64,000 nt of DNA from contig NZ_JBFOHP010000002.1 in assembly GCF_040907265.1 (NCBI RefSeq), forward strand, positions 3,682,501 through 3,746,500, read 5' to 3'. The notes beneath the pieces were generated by a model. The model was not told the DNA's origin and ran no database searches. It was given only the letters and a program-made list of their open reading frames with translations. A program made the translations under genes and the position numbers. This DNA comes from Streptomyces sclerotialus. Its GTDB lineage: Bacteria; Actinomycetota; Actinomycetes; Streptomycetales; Streptomycetaceae. Shown one piece after another: positions 1 through 8,035 of this stretch (the first letter of the stretch is position 1; each line of letters starts with the position of its first letter).

Positions 1-828
1 TCCCTGCGTCTCGACGACCAGCTCCACGCCGGCCGTCTCCCCCGCCTTCGTCAGCGACTCGGCGGCCATGTAGGTGTGCGCGATACCGGTCGGGCAGGAC
101 GTGACCGCGACGATGCGGAAGGGGGCGCCGCCGGACGGGGTCCCGTCGGAACCGGTCCCGTCGGAACCGGTTGTGTCTGTGGCGGCGTCGTCCGTGGCGG
201 CGTCGTCCGCGACGGACTCCGCGGTGGCGGGCTTCGTAGTGGCGGGCTCTGCGGGGGCAGGCTCCGTAGCGGCGGGCTCCGCGGTTTCCGCGGCCGCCGC
301 GGCCTCGCCGGCCCCAGGAGCCTCCGCAGGCTCATCGGCAGCGGGGGCCTTCGCAGACTTGTCGGCCGCGGGGGCCTCCGCCGCCGGTTCGTCCCCGCGT
401 ACCAGCGCGGCCGCCCGCTCCGGGGCGTCCGCCGACCGCAGCGCCCCGGTGAACTCCTCGTCCATCAGGTGCCGGGCCAGCGTCGAGAGGATCGACAGGT
501 GGTCGGCGTCACCGCCGGCCGGGGCGGCTATCAGGAAGATCAGGTCGGCCGGGCCGTCCGCCGCGCCGAAGTCGATACCGGCTGCGCTGCGCCCGAAGGC
601 CAGCGTCGGCTCGGTGACATGGGCGCTCCGGCAGTGCGGGATGCCGATGCCGCCGTCCAGCCCGGTGGGCATCTGGGCCTCGCGCGCGGCGACGTCCGCG
701 AGGAACCCCTCCAGGTCGGTGACGCGACCGGCCGCCACCATCCGTTCGGCCAGCGACCTGGCGGCCGCTTCCTTGGTGTCGGCGGACAGGTCGAGGTCGA
801 CCAGGTCCGCGGTGATCAGCTCACTCAT
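1..828 (-). CDS. fruA: PTS fructose transporter, EIIA-EIIB part (cut by window edge)
   Basis: This is the membrane permease of the fructose phosphotransferase system, which imports fructose as fructose-1-phosphate. The ATG at 828 opens a protein of at least 276 residues. Residues 1-150 are an EIIA domain with the phospho-histidine in GIGIPHC (His65). Residues about 150-235 are an Ala/Pro/Glu-rich linker made of near-repeats. From about residue 237 an EIIB-Fru domain begins with [14 protein letters not shown], whose Cys (about 245) is the phosphocysteine. The EIIC membrane part lies outside the window. It is the third gene of fruR-fruK-fruA, 97 bp after fruK. EIIA-EIIB-EIIC fusion is usual for actinobacterial FruA; the repetitive linker is long. 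Confidence 0.93.
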   Translation of the reverse strand, partial: MSELITADLVDLDLSADTKEAAARSLAERMVAAGRVTDLEGFLADVAAREAQMPTGLDGGIGIPHCRSAHVTEPTLAFGRSAAGIDFGAADGPADLIFLIAAPAGGDADHLSILSTLARHLMDEEFTGALRSADAPERAAALVRGDEPAAEAPAADKSAKAPAADEPAEAPGAGEAAAAAETAEPAATEPAPAEPATTKPATAESVADDAATDDAATDTTGSDGTGSDGTPSGGAPFRIVAVTSCPTGIAHTYMAAESLTKAGETAGVELVVETQG

Positions 829-925
829 CGCGGGCTCCCTCTGTATTCCCGGCCCGTCCGGGCGACCAGCCCGTCCGGCGCTTGAGGACGAACGTCTGCC
901 GGGCGGTCCCGGCGTACCGAACCGT

Positions 926-1873
926 TCATGACACGGCCTCCGTCAAGGGGCGGTCCATCGGGACCGCATCCGTCACCGTCACGTCCGACGGCCGCAGGTC
1001 GTCGGGCGACGGCATGACGCTGCCCGGCAGCTGCACCGCCGCCGCGCCGTGCGCCACCGCCTCGGCCAGCGCGCGCGGCCCCGTACCGCCCGCCGCGAGG
1101 AAGCCGGCCAGCGACGCGTCGCCCGCGCCGACGTTGCTGCGTACGGCGTCCACCTCGGCGGTGCCGTAGTACGTGCCGGTGGCGTCGACCAGCAGCTGCC
1201 CGTCCGCGCCGAGCGAGGCGAGCACCGCTTCGGCACCCAGCGCGCGCAGCTCCTCCGCCGCCTTGACCGCGTCGCCGATCGTGGCGAGCGGGCGGCCGAC
1301 GGCCTGCGCCAGCTCCTCGGCGTTGGGCTTGACCACGTCGGGGCGGGCGCGCAGGGCCGCGGTCAGCGACGGGCCCGAGGTGTCCAGGGCGATCCGGGCC
1401 CCGGCCCGGTGCGCGCGGGCGACCAGGTCGGCGTACCACTCGGGGGCCAGTCCGCGCGGCAGGCTGCCGCAGCAGGCGATCCAGGCGGCGCCCGAGGAGC
1501 GCTCCCGCACGGTCTCCAGCAGCGCTTCGGACTCCGCCGCCGACAGCTCGGGGCCGGCCGCATTGATCTTGGTGAGGGTGCCGTCGGGCTCGGCGACCGC
1601 GATGTTGGAGCGAGTGGCCCCGGCGACCGGCACCGGCGCGACCTCTATCCCCTCGGCCACCAGCAGGTTCGCGAGCGCCTGCCCGGCCGGGCCGCCGACC
1701 GGCAGCACGGCGAGCGTCTCGTGCCCGGCGGCGGCGACCGCCCGGGAGACGTTGACGCCCTTGCCGCCGGGGTCGACCCGGTCGGTCCCGGCCCGCAGCA
1801 CGGCGCCGCGCTCCAGGGCCGGCACCTCGTACGTACGGTCCAGGCTGGGGTTGGGGGTGACGGTGAGGATCAT
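926..1873 (-). CDS. fruK: 1-phosphofructokinase
   Basis: FruK phosphorylates fructose-1-phosphate to fructose-1,6-bisphosphate, feeding PTS-imported fructose into glycolysis. The 315-residue length fits the PfkB ribokinase family. The N-terminus [17 protein letters not shown], the [11 protein letters not shown] loop near residue 40 and the C-terminal [13 protein letters not shown] signature, with the catalytic Asp in GAGD near residue 250, are all present. The start ATG overlaps the fruR stop by 4 bases (ATGA), so the two are translationally coupled. fruA follows downstream, completing the fructose operon. Confidence 0.95.
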   Translation of the reverse strand: MILTVTPNPSLDRTYEVPALERGAVLRAGTDRVDPGGKGVNVSRAVAAAGHETLAVLPVGGPAGQALANLLVAEGIEVAPVPVAGATRSNIAVAEPDGTLTKINAAGPELSAAESEALLETVRERSSGAAWIACCGSLPRGLAPEWYADLVARAHRAGARIALDTSGPSLTAALRARPDVVKPNAEELAQAVGRPLATIGDAVKAAEELRALGAEAVLASLGADGQLLVDATGTYYGTAEVDAVRSNVGAGDASLAGFLAAGGTGPRALAEAVAHGAAAVQLPGSVMPSPDDLRPSDVTVTDAVPMDRPLTEAVS

Positions 1874-2631
1874 GCGCGTACTACTTCCGTGCCCGCGCGC
1901 TCGATGGCGAGGGCGTTCTCGGGGCTGAGCCCGGTGTCGGTGATCAGGAGGTCGACGTCGGAGAGGTCGCCGAAGCGGGCGAAGTGCTGCTGCCCGAACT
2001 TCGAGGAGTCGGCGATCAGCACGACCCGCCGGGCGGCGGCGATCACCGCGCGCTTGACGGCGGCCTCGGCGAGGTCGGGGGTGGTCAGGCCGCCCTCCAG
2101 CGAGAAGCCGTTCGTCGCGAGGAAGAGGACGTCGGCGTTGATCTCGCGGTAGGCGCGCAGCGCCCAGTCGTCGACGGCGGCCCGCGTACGGTGCCGGATA
2201 CGGCCGCCGACGAGGTGGAGGGTGAGCCCGGGGTGGTCGGCGAGGCGGGCGGCGACTGGCAGGCCGTGGGTCACGACGGTGACGTCGGACTCCAGCGGGA
2301 ATTCCGCTGCCAGCCGGGCCGCGGTGGTGCCCGCGTCGAGGATCACGCTGCCGTCGTCGGGCAGCTCGGCCAGCGCGGCCCGGGCGATGCGGTCCTTCTC
2401 GTCGGCGGCGACGGTGTCCCGCTCGGCGAGGTCGGGCTCGAAGTCCAGCCGGCCCGCCGGTATCGCGCCGCCGTGCACCCGGCGGACCAGCCCGGCGCGG
2501 TCCAGCGCCTTCAGGTCACGCCGTACGGTCTCGGCGGTGACCTGGAATTCCTCGGCGAGGGAGAGGACGTCGACCCGCCCGCTGTCCCGGGCGAGGCGCA
2601 GGATCTCCTGCTGGCGTTCCGCTGCGTACAT
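1870..2631 (-). CDS. fruR: DeoR-family transcriptional regulator of the fructose operon
   Basis: A 253-residue DeoR-type repressor. An N-terminal winged helix-turn-helix (residues about 5-57, with SLAEEFQVTAETVRRDLKAL) is followed by a DeoRC sugar-phosphate sensing domain containing the typical DAGTTAARLA and FLATNGF segments. DeoR-family FruR proteins usually respond to fructose-1-phosphate; here the ligand is inferred from the adjacent fruK and fruA. It is the first gene of the operon and overlaps fruK by 4 bases. The promoter must lie in 2632-2760, before the G-rich repeat and the hrdD terminator. Confidence 0.92.
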   Translation of the reverse strand: MYAAERQQEILRLARDSGRVDVLSLAEEFQVTAETVRRDLKALDRAGLVRRVHGGAIPAGRLDFEPDLAERDTVAADEKDRIARAALAELPDDGSVILDAGTTAARLAAEFPLESDVTVVTHGLPVAARLADHPGLTLHLVGGRIRHRTRAAVDDWALRAYREINADVLFLATNGFSLEGGLTTPDLAEAAVKRAVIAAARRVVLIADSSKFGQQHFARFGDLSDVDLLITDTGLSPENALAIERAGTEVVRA

Positions 2632-2763
2632 GCGACCTGGGTCCGTTCCGTTCCTGTCCGTACGATGCCCGAACGTGTGGTTTCACCGGCAGGCTACGCT
2701 CGGATTTCCGCAAAGTAAACAGACTCGGGCAGCCGACAGACACAAACGGGCATGCCGAGGTTC

Positions 2764-2878
2764 GGGGTCTTGGGGTCCTGAGGGCCTGGGGGCCTGGGGG
2801 CCTGGGACTCATGGGGTCTTGGGGTCTTGAGGCCCTGGGGCTCTGAGCTCTGGGGCTCTGGGGCCCCTGGAGTCCTGG
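2764..2878. repeat. G-tract-rich degenerate repeat
   Basis: About 115 bp of a degenerate 9-10 bp unit of the form GGGGYCYTG, with more than ten runs of three to five Gs on the plus strand. It fills the gap between the hrdD terminator and the fruR promoter region. No reading frame here looks like a protein. The G-tract spacing is compatible with G-quadruplex formation, which is inference only. Confidence 0.6.
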
Positions 2879-2893
2879 CACGCGGGCAGCGAA

Positions 2894-2927
2894 GAGCCCC
2901 GGCGCTCGGGGGAGGGCGCCGGGGCTC
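2894..2927 (-). terminator. Rho-independent-type terminator after hrdD
   Basis: A perfect 12-bp inverted repeat (GAGCCCCGGCGC at 2894-2905 and its complement at 2916-2927) with a 10-nt loop, 77 bp past the hrdD stop. As is common in Streptomyces there is no clear U-tract. It separates hrdD from the fru operon. Confidence 0.75.
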
Positions 2928-3003
2928 GTACCGGGGGGACCCTGCGAAGGGTCCCGATATGGCGGGACACCTCACGGGAGTCCCGTTTTGGGATGAAGAA
3001 GCG

Positions 3004-4005
3004 TTACGCCGCGGCGTCGAAGCCGGTGTCGTGCGCCATGCGCTTCAGCTCCAGCAGGGCGTGCTTCTCTATCTGGCGGATCCGCTCACGGGTCAGGCCG
3101 TGCTGCTTGCCGACCTCGGTCAGGGTCCGCTCGCGGCCGTCCTCTATGCCGTACCGCGCCTTGATGATCGAGGCGGTGCGGCCGTCGAGGCGGTCGATCA
3201 GGTCCTCCAGCTCCTCGCTGCGCAGCAGCGTGAGCACGGACTGCTCGGGCGAGGCGGCCGAGGTGTCCTCCAGCAGGTCACCGAACTGCGTCTCGCCCTC
3301 GTCGTCCACGGACATGTTCAGGCTGACGGGGTCGCGGGCCCAGTCCAGGACGTCGCTGACGCGCTCGGGCTTGGCGCCCAGCTCGGCGGCGATCTCCGCG
3401 TGCTCCGGGTCACGGCCGTGCTCGCGGTTGAACTCGCGCTGCACACGCCGGATGCGGCCCAGCTCCTCGACCAGGTGGACGGGCAGCCGGATCGTGCGGG
3501 ACTGGTCGGCGATGGACCGCGTGATCGCCTGACGGATCCACCACGTCGCGTACGTGGAGAACTTGAAGCCCTTGGCGTAGTCGAACTTCTCGACCGCGCG
3601 GACCAGACCGGCGTTGCCCTCCTGGATCAGGTCCAGCAGCGGCAGTCCGCTGCGGGGATAGCGGCGGGCGACCGCTACGACCAGGCGGAGGTTGGAACGG
3701 ATGAAGACGTCCTTCGCCTTCTCGGCCTCGTCGACCAGTGCCTGCAGCTCCTCGGGCGTCGCGCCGGCGGCGTTGCCGTCGGTCACCTCGCCGTCCAGGA
3801 TCTGCCGGGCATAGACACCCGCCTCGATGGTCTGCGACAGCTCGACCTCTTTGGCGGCGTCGAGCAGGGGCGTACGCGCGATCTCGTCGAGGTACATGCC
3901 GACCAGGTCGCGGTCGGCGATCTCCCCGCCTACGGCGCGAACACTGTTGGCCCCGTCAGCACCGCTCGAGGTGGGCTGACGACGGGCGACGGCACGGGTT
4001 GCCAT
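3004..4005 (-). CDS. hrdD: RNA polymerase sigma factor, sigma70 group 2, HrdD type
   Basis: A 333-residue primary-like sigma factor. Region 1.2 (residues about 30-65, DLVGMYLDEIARTPLL), region 2 (LPLLDLIQEGNAGLVRA and KFSTYATWWIRQAI, covering 2.3-2.4), region 3 and the region 4.2 helix-turn-helix (LTEVGKQHGLTRERIRQIE) are all present. The short N-terminus lacking region 1.1 separates it from the essential HrdB. Its start MATRAVARRQP, its length and a SigR-type promoter upstream match HrdD of S. coelicolor as I recall it; HrdA or HrdC are less likely alternatives. HrdD is a non-essential factor with promoter recognition overlapping HrdB. The gene stands alone and ends at a strong hairpin. Confidence 0.88.
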   Translation of the reverse strand: MATRAVARRQPTSSGADGANSVRAVGGEIADRDLVGMYLDEIARTPLLDAAKEVELSQTIEAGVYARQILDGEVTDGNAAGATPEELQALVDEAEKAKDVFIRSNLRLVVAVARRYPRSGLPLLDLIQEGNAGLVRAVEKFDYAKGFKFSTYATWWIRQAITRSIADQSRTIRLPVHLVEELGRIRRVQREFNREHGRDPEHAEIAAELGAKPERVSDVLDWARDPVSLNMSVDDEGETQFGDLLEDTSAASPEQSVLTLLRSEELEDLIDRLDGRTASIIKARYGIEDGRERTLTEVGKQHGLTRERIRQIEKHALLELKRMAHDTGFDAAA

Positions 4006-4105
4006 GCGTGTGCTCCCTTAGCGATGAGTCGGTCGCGGGATGGTGGCGGCCGGGACACCTGATCCCTGCTGTTTGCTGGGCCGAGTGCCCCCGTCTGATG
4101 GAAAC

Positions 4106-4132
4106 AACGGCTGGAAACCGGACAGAATTCCC
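4106..4132 (-). promoter_or_regulatory. SigR-type promoter of hrdD
   Basis: On the minus strand the sequence reads GGGAAT (4132-4127), 18 nt, then GTT (4108-4106). This matches the consensus GGAAT-N18-GTT of the thiol-oxidative-stress sigma factor SigR exactly. It lies about 100 bp upstream of the hrdD ATG. A SigR-dependent hrdD promoter is known in S. coelicolor, so the site also supports the hrdD assignment. Confidence 0.8.
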
Positions 4133-4195
4133 ACGACGCCCCCTCGTTTTTCTGATCATGCAGTACCCTGCGGGCCCACCCAGGGAGGCCAGGTC

Positions 4196-4729
4196 ATGTC
4201 CGAGTGCAGGGAAGTGCAGGTCAGACCGGGCATCGAAGCGGATCTGGCGGCCCTCACGGACCTCTACAACCACTACGTCCGTGAGACGGCCATCACATTC
4301 GACACCGAGCCCTTCACCCCCGAAGAGCGCCGTCCGTGGCTGCTCTCCCACCCCCAAGACGGTCCGCACCGTCTTCTGGTTGCCCAGGAGACCGCGGGCG
4401 ACCGGTCCGGCCCCCTCCTCGGGTACGCGACCACCAGCCCCTTCCGCCCCAAGGCCGCGTACCGCACCTCCGTCGAGGTCACGGTCTATCTCGCCCCCGA
4501 GGCCACCGGCCGCGGCATCGGCACGCTGCTCTACAAGGAGCTCTTCGAGGCCCTGGAGAGCGAGGACGTGCACCGCGCGTACGCGGGCATCGCACTGCCC
4601 AACCCCGGCTCGGCCGCACTCCACGCCCGCTTCGGCTTCCGGCACGTCGGTACGTACGCGGAGGTGGGCCGCAAATTCGGCCGCTACTGGGACGTGGCCT
4701 GGTACGAGAAGGAACTCGGCGGGCACTGA
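4196..4729 (+). CDS. GNAT-family N-acetyltransferase, phosphinothricin-acetyltransferase-like
   Basis: A 177-residue acyl-CoA N-acyltransferase. The opening VRPGIEADLAALTDLYNHYV, the ETAITFDTEPFT segment and the C-terminal ALHARFGFRHVGTYAEVGRK are typical of the Pat/Bar/YncA group that acetylates amino groups of phosphinothricin-like or methionine-derivative substrates. The acetyl-CoA binding loop is ATGRGIGTLLY near residue 105. The ATG at 4196 follows GGGAGG by 9 nt, so it is preferred over upstream in-frame starts. The gene is monocistronic and divergent from hrdD. Its last codons are duplicated in the tandem repeat that follows. Confidence 0.88.
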   Translation: MSECREVQVRPGIEADLAALTDLYNHYVRETAITFDTEPFTPEERRPWLLSHPQDGPHRLLVAQETAGDRSGPLLGYATTSPFRPKAAYRTSVEVTVYLAPEATGRGIGTLLYKELFEALESEDVHRAYAGIALPNPGSAALHARFGFRHVGTYAEVGRKFGRYWDVAWYEKELGGH

Positions 4730-4910
4730 GGCGCCGCGGACGCGGGCTCCCAGTGGGCCGGACCCTGGTCCACTGAGGCACCGAGGACACGGGCTCTCAG
4801 TGGGCCGGCCCCTGATCCACTGAGGCACCGCGGACACGGGCTCTCAGTAGGCCGCCCCTGTCCACTGAGGCGCCGTGGGCGTGGGCTCTCCAGGGGGCCG
4901 GGGTCGGGTC
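4724..4910. repeat. 47-bp tandem repeat covering the GNAT stop codon
   Basis: Four copies start at 4724, 4771, 4818 and 4863 (pitch 47, 47, 45). Each begins CACTGAGGC. The first copy contains the last His codon and the TGA of the acetyltransferase gene, so the repeat looks like serial duplication of the gene's 3' end. Within a unit CACTGAG pairs with CTCAGTG about 20 nt later, so each unit can form a small hairpin and may serve as a transcription stop. Confidence 0.8.
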
Positions 4911-4981
4911 CCGGGCTGATCCAGTTGACGGGGGCCACGGCCGGGTGTCGCCTGGAGGGAGGGCGAGAGAGAGGAGCCGTC

Positions 4982-5404
4982 ATGCAGACGCACGCTCGCA
5001 CCCGCAGGACAGCCACCACGACCGCCGCCCCGCGCCGGCATTCCATGGCGGTCACCACCGGCGTCCCCGTCGTGGGCGGCATCGCCTACGGAATCTACGC
5101 GGGGCTGCTCGACCACAGCACCGGGTCGTCCAGCATCCACGCGTTCCTGCTGGGACTGATCGCCACCGCGGTGACAGTCGTCCTCGGGCTGGCCCTGATG
5201 CACGTCCAGGACCGCATGATCACGGAGGTCCGGGCCCTGGCGTACGGCGTGCTCTTCGGAGCCACAATGGGCTTCCTCTACAGCCTGGCGGAGACCTCGA
5301 CGGCACTGAAGGCCTCGGGCTTCGGCGCCCTCTTCGGCGCGATCATGCTCGTCGTCGCCCTGTACCTCTTCCGCACCCACGGCTCTCCGGGCACCCGGCG
5401 CTAG
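4982..5404 (+). CDS. Small integral membrane protein, unknown function
   Basis: A 140-residue protein with about four hydrophobic segments (near residues 25-45, 52-72, 82-102 and 110-130) after a short basic Arg/Thr-rich N-terminus, and a basic tail. I do not recognise a named family. The ATG at 4982 follows GAGAGGAG, a reasonable ribosome site; an upstream in-frame start at 4925 would add 19 residues without a clear ribosome site. The gene is alone, ending before a bidirectional terminator shared with the converging gene on the other strand. Confidence 0.75.
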   Translation: MQTHARTRRTATTTAAPRRHSMAVTTGVPVVGGIAYGIYAGLLDHSTGSSSIHAFLLGLIATAVTVVLGLALMHVQDRMITEVRALAYGVLFGATMGFLYSLAETSTALKASGFGALFGAIMLVVALYLFRTHGSPGTRR

Positions 5405-5420
5405 CCCCTCGTCCCGGACG

Positions 5421-5454
5421 CTCCGCCCGCCGGCCCTCGGACCGGCGGGCGGAG
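5421..5454. terminator. Bidirectional terminator between converging genes
   Basis: A perfect 13-bp stem (CTCCGCCCGCCGG at 5421-5433 with its complement at 5442-5454) and an 8-nt loop, placed between the membrane-protein gene on the plus strand and the pyridoxamine-oxidase-family gene on the minus strand. Confidence 0.8.
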
Positions 5455-5479
5455 CCTTTGCCGGTCCCCCGAGCGCCGT

Positions 5480-6019
5480 TCAGCCCACGGTCGGCGGGAC
5501 GTCGTCGTCGCCGCGCCGGACGGTCCGCACGGGACCGCCCGGGCGCCAGGTCTCCAGCACGATGTGCGGGTCGTCGACGGAGACCCGCACCACCTCGGTG
5601 AGCTCCGCCCGGAAGAGGTGGAACGGCAGCGGCGTCTCCACCTCTGCCGAGTACCGTGCCAGCGCCTCCGCGTCCGTGATCTCGACGGCCCGCCCCGCGA
5701 TCCGCGTGTCCCCGTCCGCCATGTCCGTACCGGGCCCCGGATTGGCGTGCAGCGCGAACCGCGGGTCCCGCCGCAGGTCCAGCGCCTTGCGGGAGCCCGG
5801 CATCATGCCGAGCCACAGCTCGCCGTGGCGGAAGTCGGCCTCCAGTCCGGTCAGCCGCGGGGAGCCGTCCGCCCGCAGGGTGGCGAGCACATGATGCCGG
5901 TACGCGCCGAAGCGCCGCTCCACCCGCTCGGCGAGCACGGGCTCCGCCCCCGCGAACTCCGACCAGCCGACCGCCTTCTCGTCCTGCGCGCGCTGCGCCT
6001 GATGCGCCGTGTTCGTCAT
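5480..6019 (-). CDS. Pyridoxamine 5'-phosphate oxidase family (FMN-binding split barrel) protein
   Basis: 179 residues. The segment RRFGAYRHHVLATLRADGSPRLTGLEADFRHGELW is the first strand pair of the split barrel that binds FMN or F420. RKALDLRRDPRFALH and the later DTRIAGRAVEI strand complete the fold. Substrate is unknown; many actinobacterial members are general flavin or deazaflavin reductases. Its start is 18 bp from a perfect palindrome at 6037-6063, so it is probably under its own repressor. The downstream gene at 6146 encodes a second member of the same superfamily on the same strand. Confidence 0.82.
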   Translation of the reverse strand: MTNTAHQAQRAQDEKAVGWSEFAGAEPVLAERVERRFGAYRHHVLATLRADGSPRLTGLEADFRHGELWLGMMPGSRKALDLRRDPRFALHANPGPGTDMADGDTRIAGRAVEITDAEALARYSAEVETPLPFHLFRAELTEVVRVSVDDPHIVLETWRPGGPVRTVRRGDDDVPPTVG

Positions 6020-6036
6020 GGCTCCACCATGAGGGC

Positions 6037-6063
6037 GATACCCGACATCTCCTGTCGGGTATC
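6037..6063. promoter_or_regulatory. Perfect palindrome in promoter position (candidate operator)
   Basis: GATACCCGACA (6037-6047), 5 nt, then TGTCGGGTATC (6053-6063): 11-bp perfect arms, ending 18 bp upstream of the ATG at 6019. The AT-containing arm ends and close start fit a dimeric repressor operator better than a terminator. The regulator is not evident in the window. Confidence 0.55.
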
Positions 6064-6145
6064 GCGGCCGTTTTCGGGCGGTCCCCCTCCGCCCCTGGTC
6101 TCCGCGAGGTCCTGGTCTCGTGAGGCCCTGGTCTCGTGAGGCGGC

Positions 6146-6568
6146 TCAGGCCGGTCCGACGTCCGCCGAGATCCAGCGCTCCGGTGTGAGGCGGACGGCG
6201 ATCGCCTCCGGGCCCTCCGAGAGAGCCTGCCGGACGTAGTCGTCGACCCGCTCCGGAGGCACGTACCGCTCGGCCACCTGCTTGACCTCCTCGGCCGTCA
6301 CCTGTGCCAGCCGGGCCGGTCCCTCCGCCGTCACATAGCGGTACGTCGGCGCGGTGCGCTGCACGGCCAGCGAGAACCGGCCCGCCGCCTCGATGAGCCG
6401 CGCCTTGCGGGACGTCCGGCCGGTGAAGATCAGGAAGTCGCCTCCGGGGCGGTAGCTGTACCAGACCGGCACCGCCACCGGAGCGCGTTCGCTCCCCGAG
6501 TCCACGGCCAGCACGGCGACGTGCGGTTCGGCGAGCAACTGGTCACGTTCTTCCACGGTGAGCGGCAT
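6146..6568 (-). CDS. Pyridoxamine 5'-phosphate oxidase family protein (F420/FMN split barrel)
   Basis: 140 residues beginning MPLTVEERDQLLAEPHVAVLAV. The pattern APVAVPVWYSYRPGGDFLIFTGRTSRKARLI is the characteristic split-barrel core, with the RxSRKARL element near the flavin phosphate. PERWISADVGP near the end matches F420-dependent or FMN members of this family. The ATG at 6568 is preceded by GGAGG at 7 nt, which decides this start against the longer frame. A 16-bp direct repeat, CCTGGTCTCGTGAGGC, lies just past its stop at about 6115-6145. Confidence 0.84.
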   Translation of the reverse strand: MPLTVEERDQLLAEPHVAVLAVDSGSERAPVAVPVWYSYRPGGDFLIFTGRTSRKARLIEAAGRFSLAVQRTAPTYRYVTAEGPARLAQVTAEEVKQVAERYVPPERVDDYVRQALSEGPEAIAVRLTPERWISADVGPA

Positions 6569-6831
6569 CGCTGCGCCTCCTGGGGCGTCGATGTGCGGTG
6601 GACGGGGCCAGGCGTGCCCCGTATGCCGTCGTGCGACGGCAACTGCTCTGCGACTGCTCAACGAAGACGCGCGACAGGGTTGTTCCTCGTGCCGCGCCCA
6701 CCCGCCCGGTACCGGCCGCACGCCCCGGCTCACGGCGGGCGGCGTAAGGCGCCGGACGTAGGGCGGCCGTTCGAGGGGCATCGGGCCCATGGTCCGTTAC
6801 GCCCGCTCTCCCGGCTCCCTAGCCTCGGCAC

Positions 6832-7956
6832 ATGGACACCACGAGCGGCCCCACACACCCCACGAGCGGCACTCTCGACGAGGCCCTGGAGCGGCTGCAC
6901 ACCCGCGGCCCGGAGTTTCACGGCTACCTCAGCAACCACGGCCCGATGGCGGTCGAGGCGCTGGTCCGGCACGGCCGGGCCGACTCCGTGCACCGCTGGC
7001 TCGACCGCTACGAGACCACGCTGGAGGACCGCCCGCCCGCCGACACCGCGGTCACCGAAGCGAACTGGCGGGAAGCCCTGGGCGACCCGCGCCGGGTCAC
7101 CGACTGGACCGCCTACATGAGCCGGCAGCTCGCCGACCGTCCCTGGCGCGACGTGCTCGCGGAGTGGTGGCCACGGCTCCTCCCCGGGATCGCCGGTGCC
7201 GCCACGCACCCGGTGATCCGCGTCGGGCACGCCGTCCGCACGCTCTCCCCGGACGGCGAGGAGGAGCCGCGGGTGGCGGAGCTCGCCCACGCGCTCGGTT
7301 ACTGGGCAGCGCGGCATCTGCCGCTCGGTGACGTGGCGGCGCCCGCGGGGCGGAACACACCCGACGCCGCGCTGTGGGACGTACCGCCGGTGCCGGAGCA
7401 GGAGGGTGGCATCCGGCAGCGGCTGGCCCAGCTGGCGCGGACGCCGGGCTGGCCGGCCGCCACGGCGGCGCTGCGGCCCGCCGCCGGGCCCGCCGACGCC
7501 CGCGCACTGCTGGCCGGGGTCGTCGCGGCGGCCACCGCCCGGTACGCGGTCGACGCGGCCGCCGAACCGGTGATGCTGGTACACGCGGCGACCGCTCCCA
7601 ACGCCGTCCTGCGGACGCTCCCCGCGCTGCCCGAGCACCTGTGGGTGCCGAGCCTGCACGCCGCCTGGGCCGCGAGCGCGGCGGTCACGGCGGCGTACGC
7701 GCCGCGCCACCCGGCCCGCCCGCAGGACGCGACGGGCGCCGCCCCTGGGGGCGCCACGGACGCCCCGGACGGCGCGTCCGGGACCGACACGCCAGGAGAC
7801 GCTTCGGCCGACGCCTTCGAGCGGGCGGCAGCGCACGGTGACGCGCATGCGATCAAGCTGACCGACACCGCTCTCGACGTGGCCGCCGCCACCGGCCGAC
7901 CGGAGGCCTTGCGAGCGGCACACCAGGCGGTCACCCTCATCCCTCCGAAGGACTGA
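6832..7956 (+). CDS. Questin oxidase-like protein
   Basis: 374 residues. Conserved blocks of the questin-oxidase-like family are visible in order: FHGYLSNHGPMAVEALVRHG (about 25-45), HPVIRVGHAVR (about 125), HAATAPNAVLRTLPALP (about 250) and the tail HAIKLTDTALD (about 340). In fungi the founding member performs Baeyer-Villiger-like ring cleavage of questin. Bacterial members are mostly uncharacterised, so the substrate is not claimed. Between about residues 295 and 330 there is an Ala/Gly/Asp-rich low-complexity insert. The gene is monocistronic and precedes a MarR gene on the same strand. Confidence 0.82.
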   Translation: MDTTSGPTHPTSGTLDEALERLHTRGPEFHGYLSNHGPMAVEALVRHGRADSVHRWLDRYETTLEDRPPADTAVTEANWREALGDPRRVTDWTAYMSRQLADRPWRDVLAEWWPRLLPGIAGAATHPVIRVGHAVRTLSPDGEEEPRVAELAHALGYWAARHLPLGDVAAPAGRNTPDAALWDVPPVPEQEGGIRQRLAQLARTPGWPAATAALRPAAGPADARALLAGVVAAATARYAVDAAAEPVMLVHAATAPNAVLRTLPALPEHLWVPSLHAAWAASAAVTAAYAPRHPARPQDATGAAPGGATDAPDGASGTDTPGDASADAFERAAAHGDAHAIKLTDTALDVAAATGRPEALRAAHQAVTLIPPKD

Positions 7957-7996
7957 CGATGTCTCCCGCTCTCCTCCCACTCCCCTCCCACTCCCC

Positions 7997-8015
7997 TCTT
8001 GTTAAATCTTCAAGA
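7997..8015. promoter_or_regulatory. Interrupted palindrome upstream of marR (candidate autoregulatory site)
   Basis: TCTTG, 9 nt, CAAGA, in an AT-rich island (TTAAATCTT) within GC-rich DNA just before the MarR-family start. The dyad and position fit an autoregulatory operator. The arms are only 5 bp, so this is tentative. Confidence 0.35.
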
Positions 8016-8035
8016 AGTCTCTGAGCAATGAGACA

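Noticed and set aside
74..931. Large plus-strand open frames over the fruA and fruK region
   Set aside because: They are antisense shadows produced by GC-rich third positions; the minus-strand frames carry the PTS and kinase motifs.
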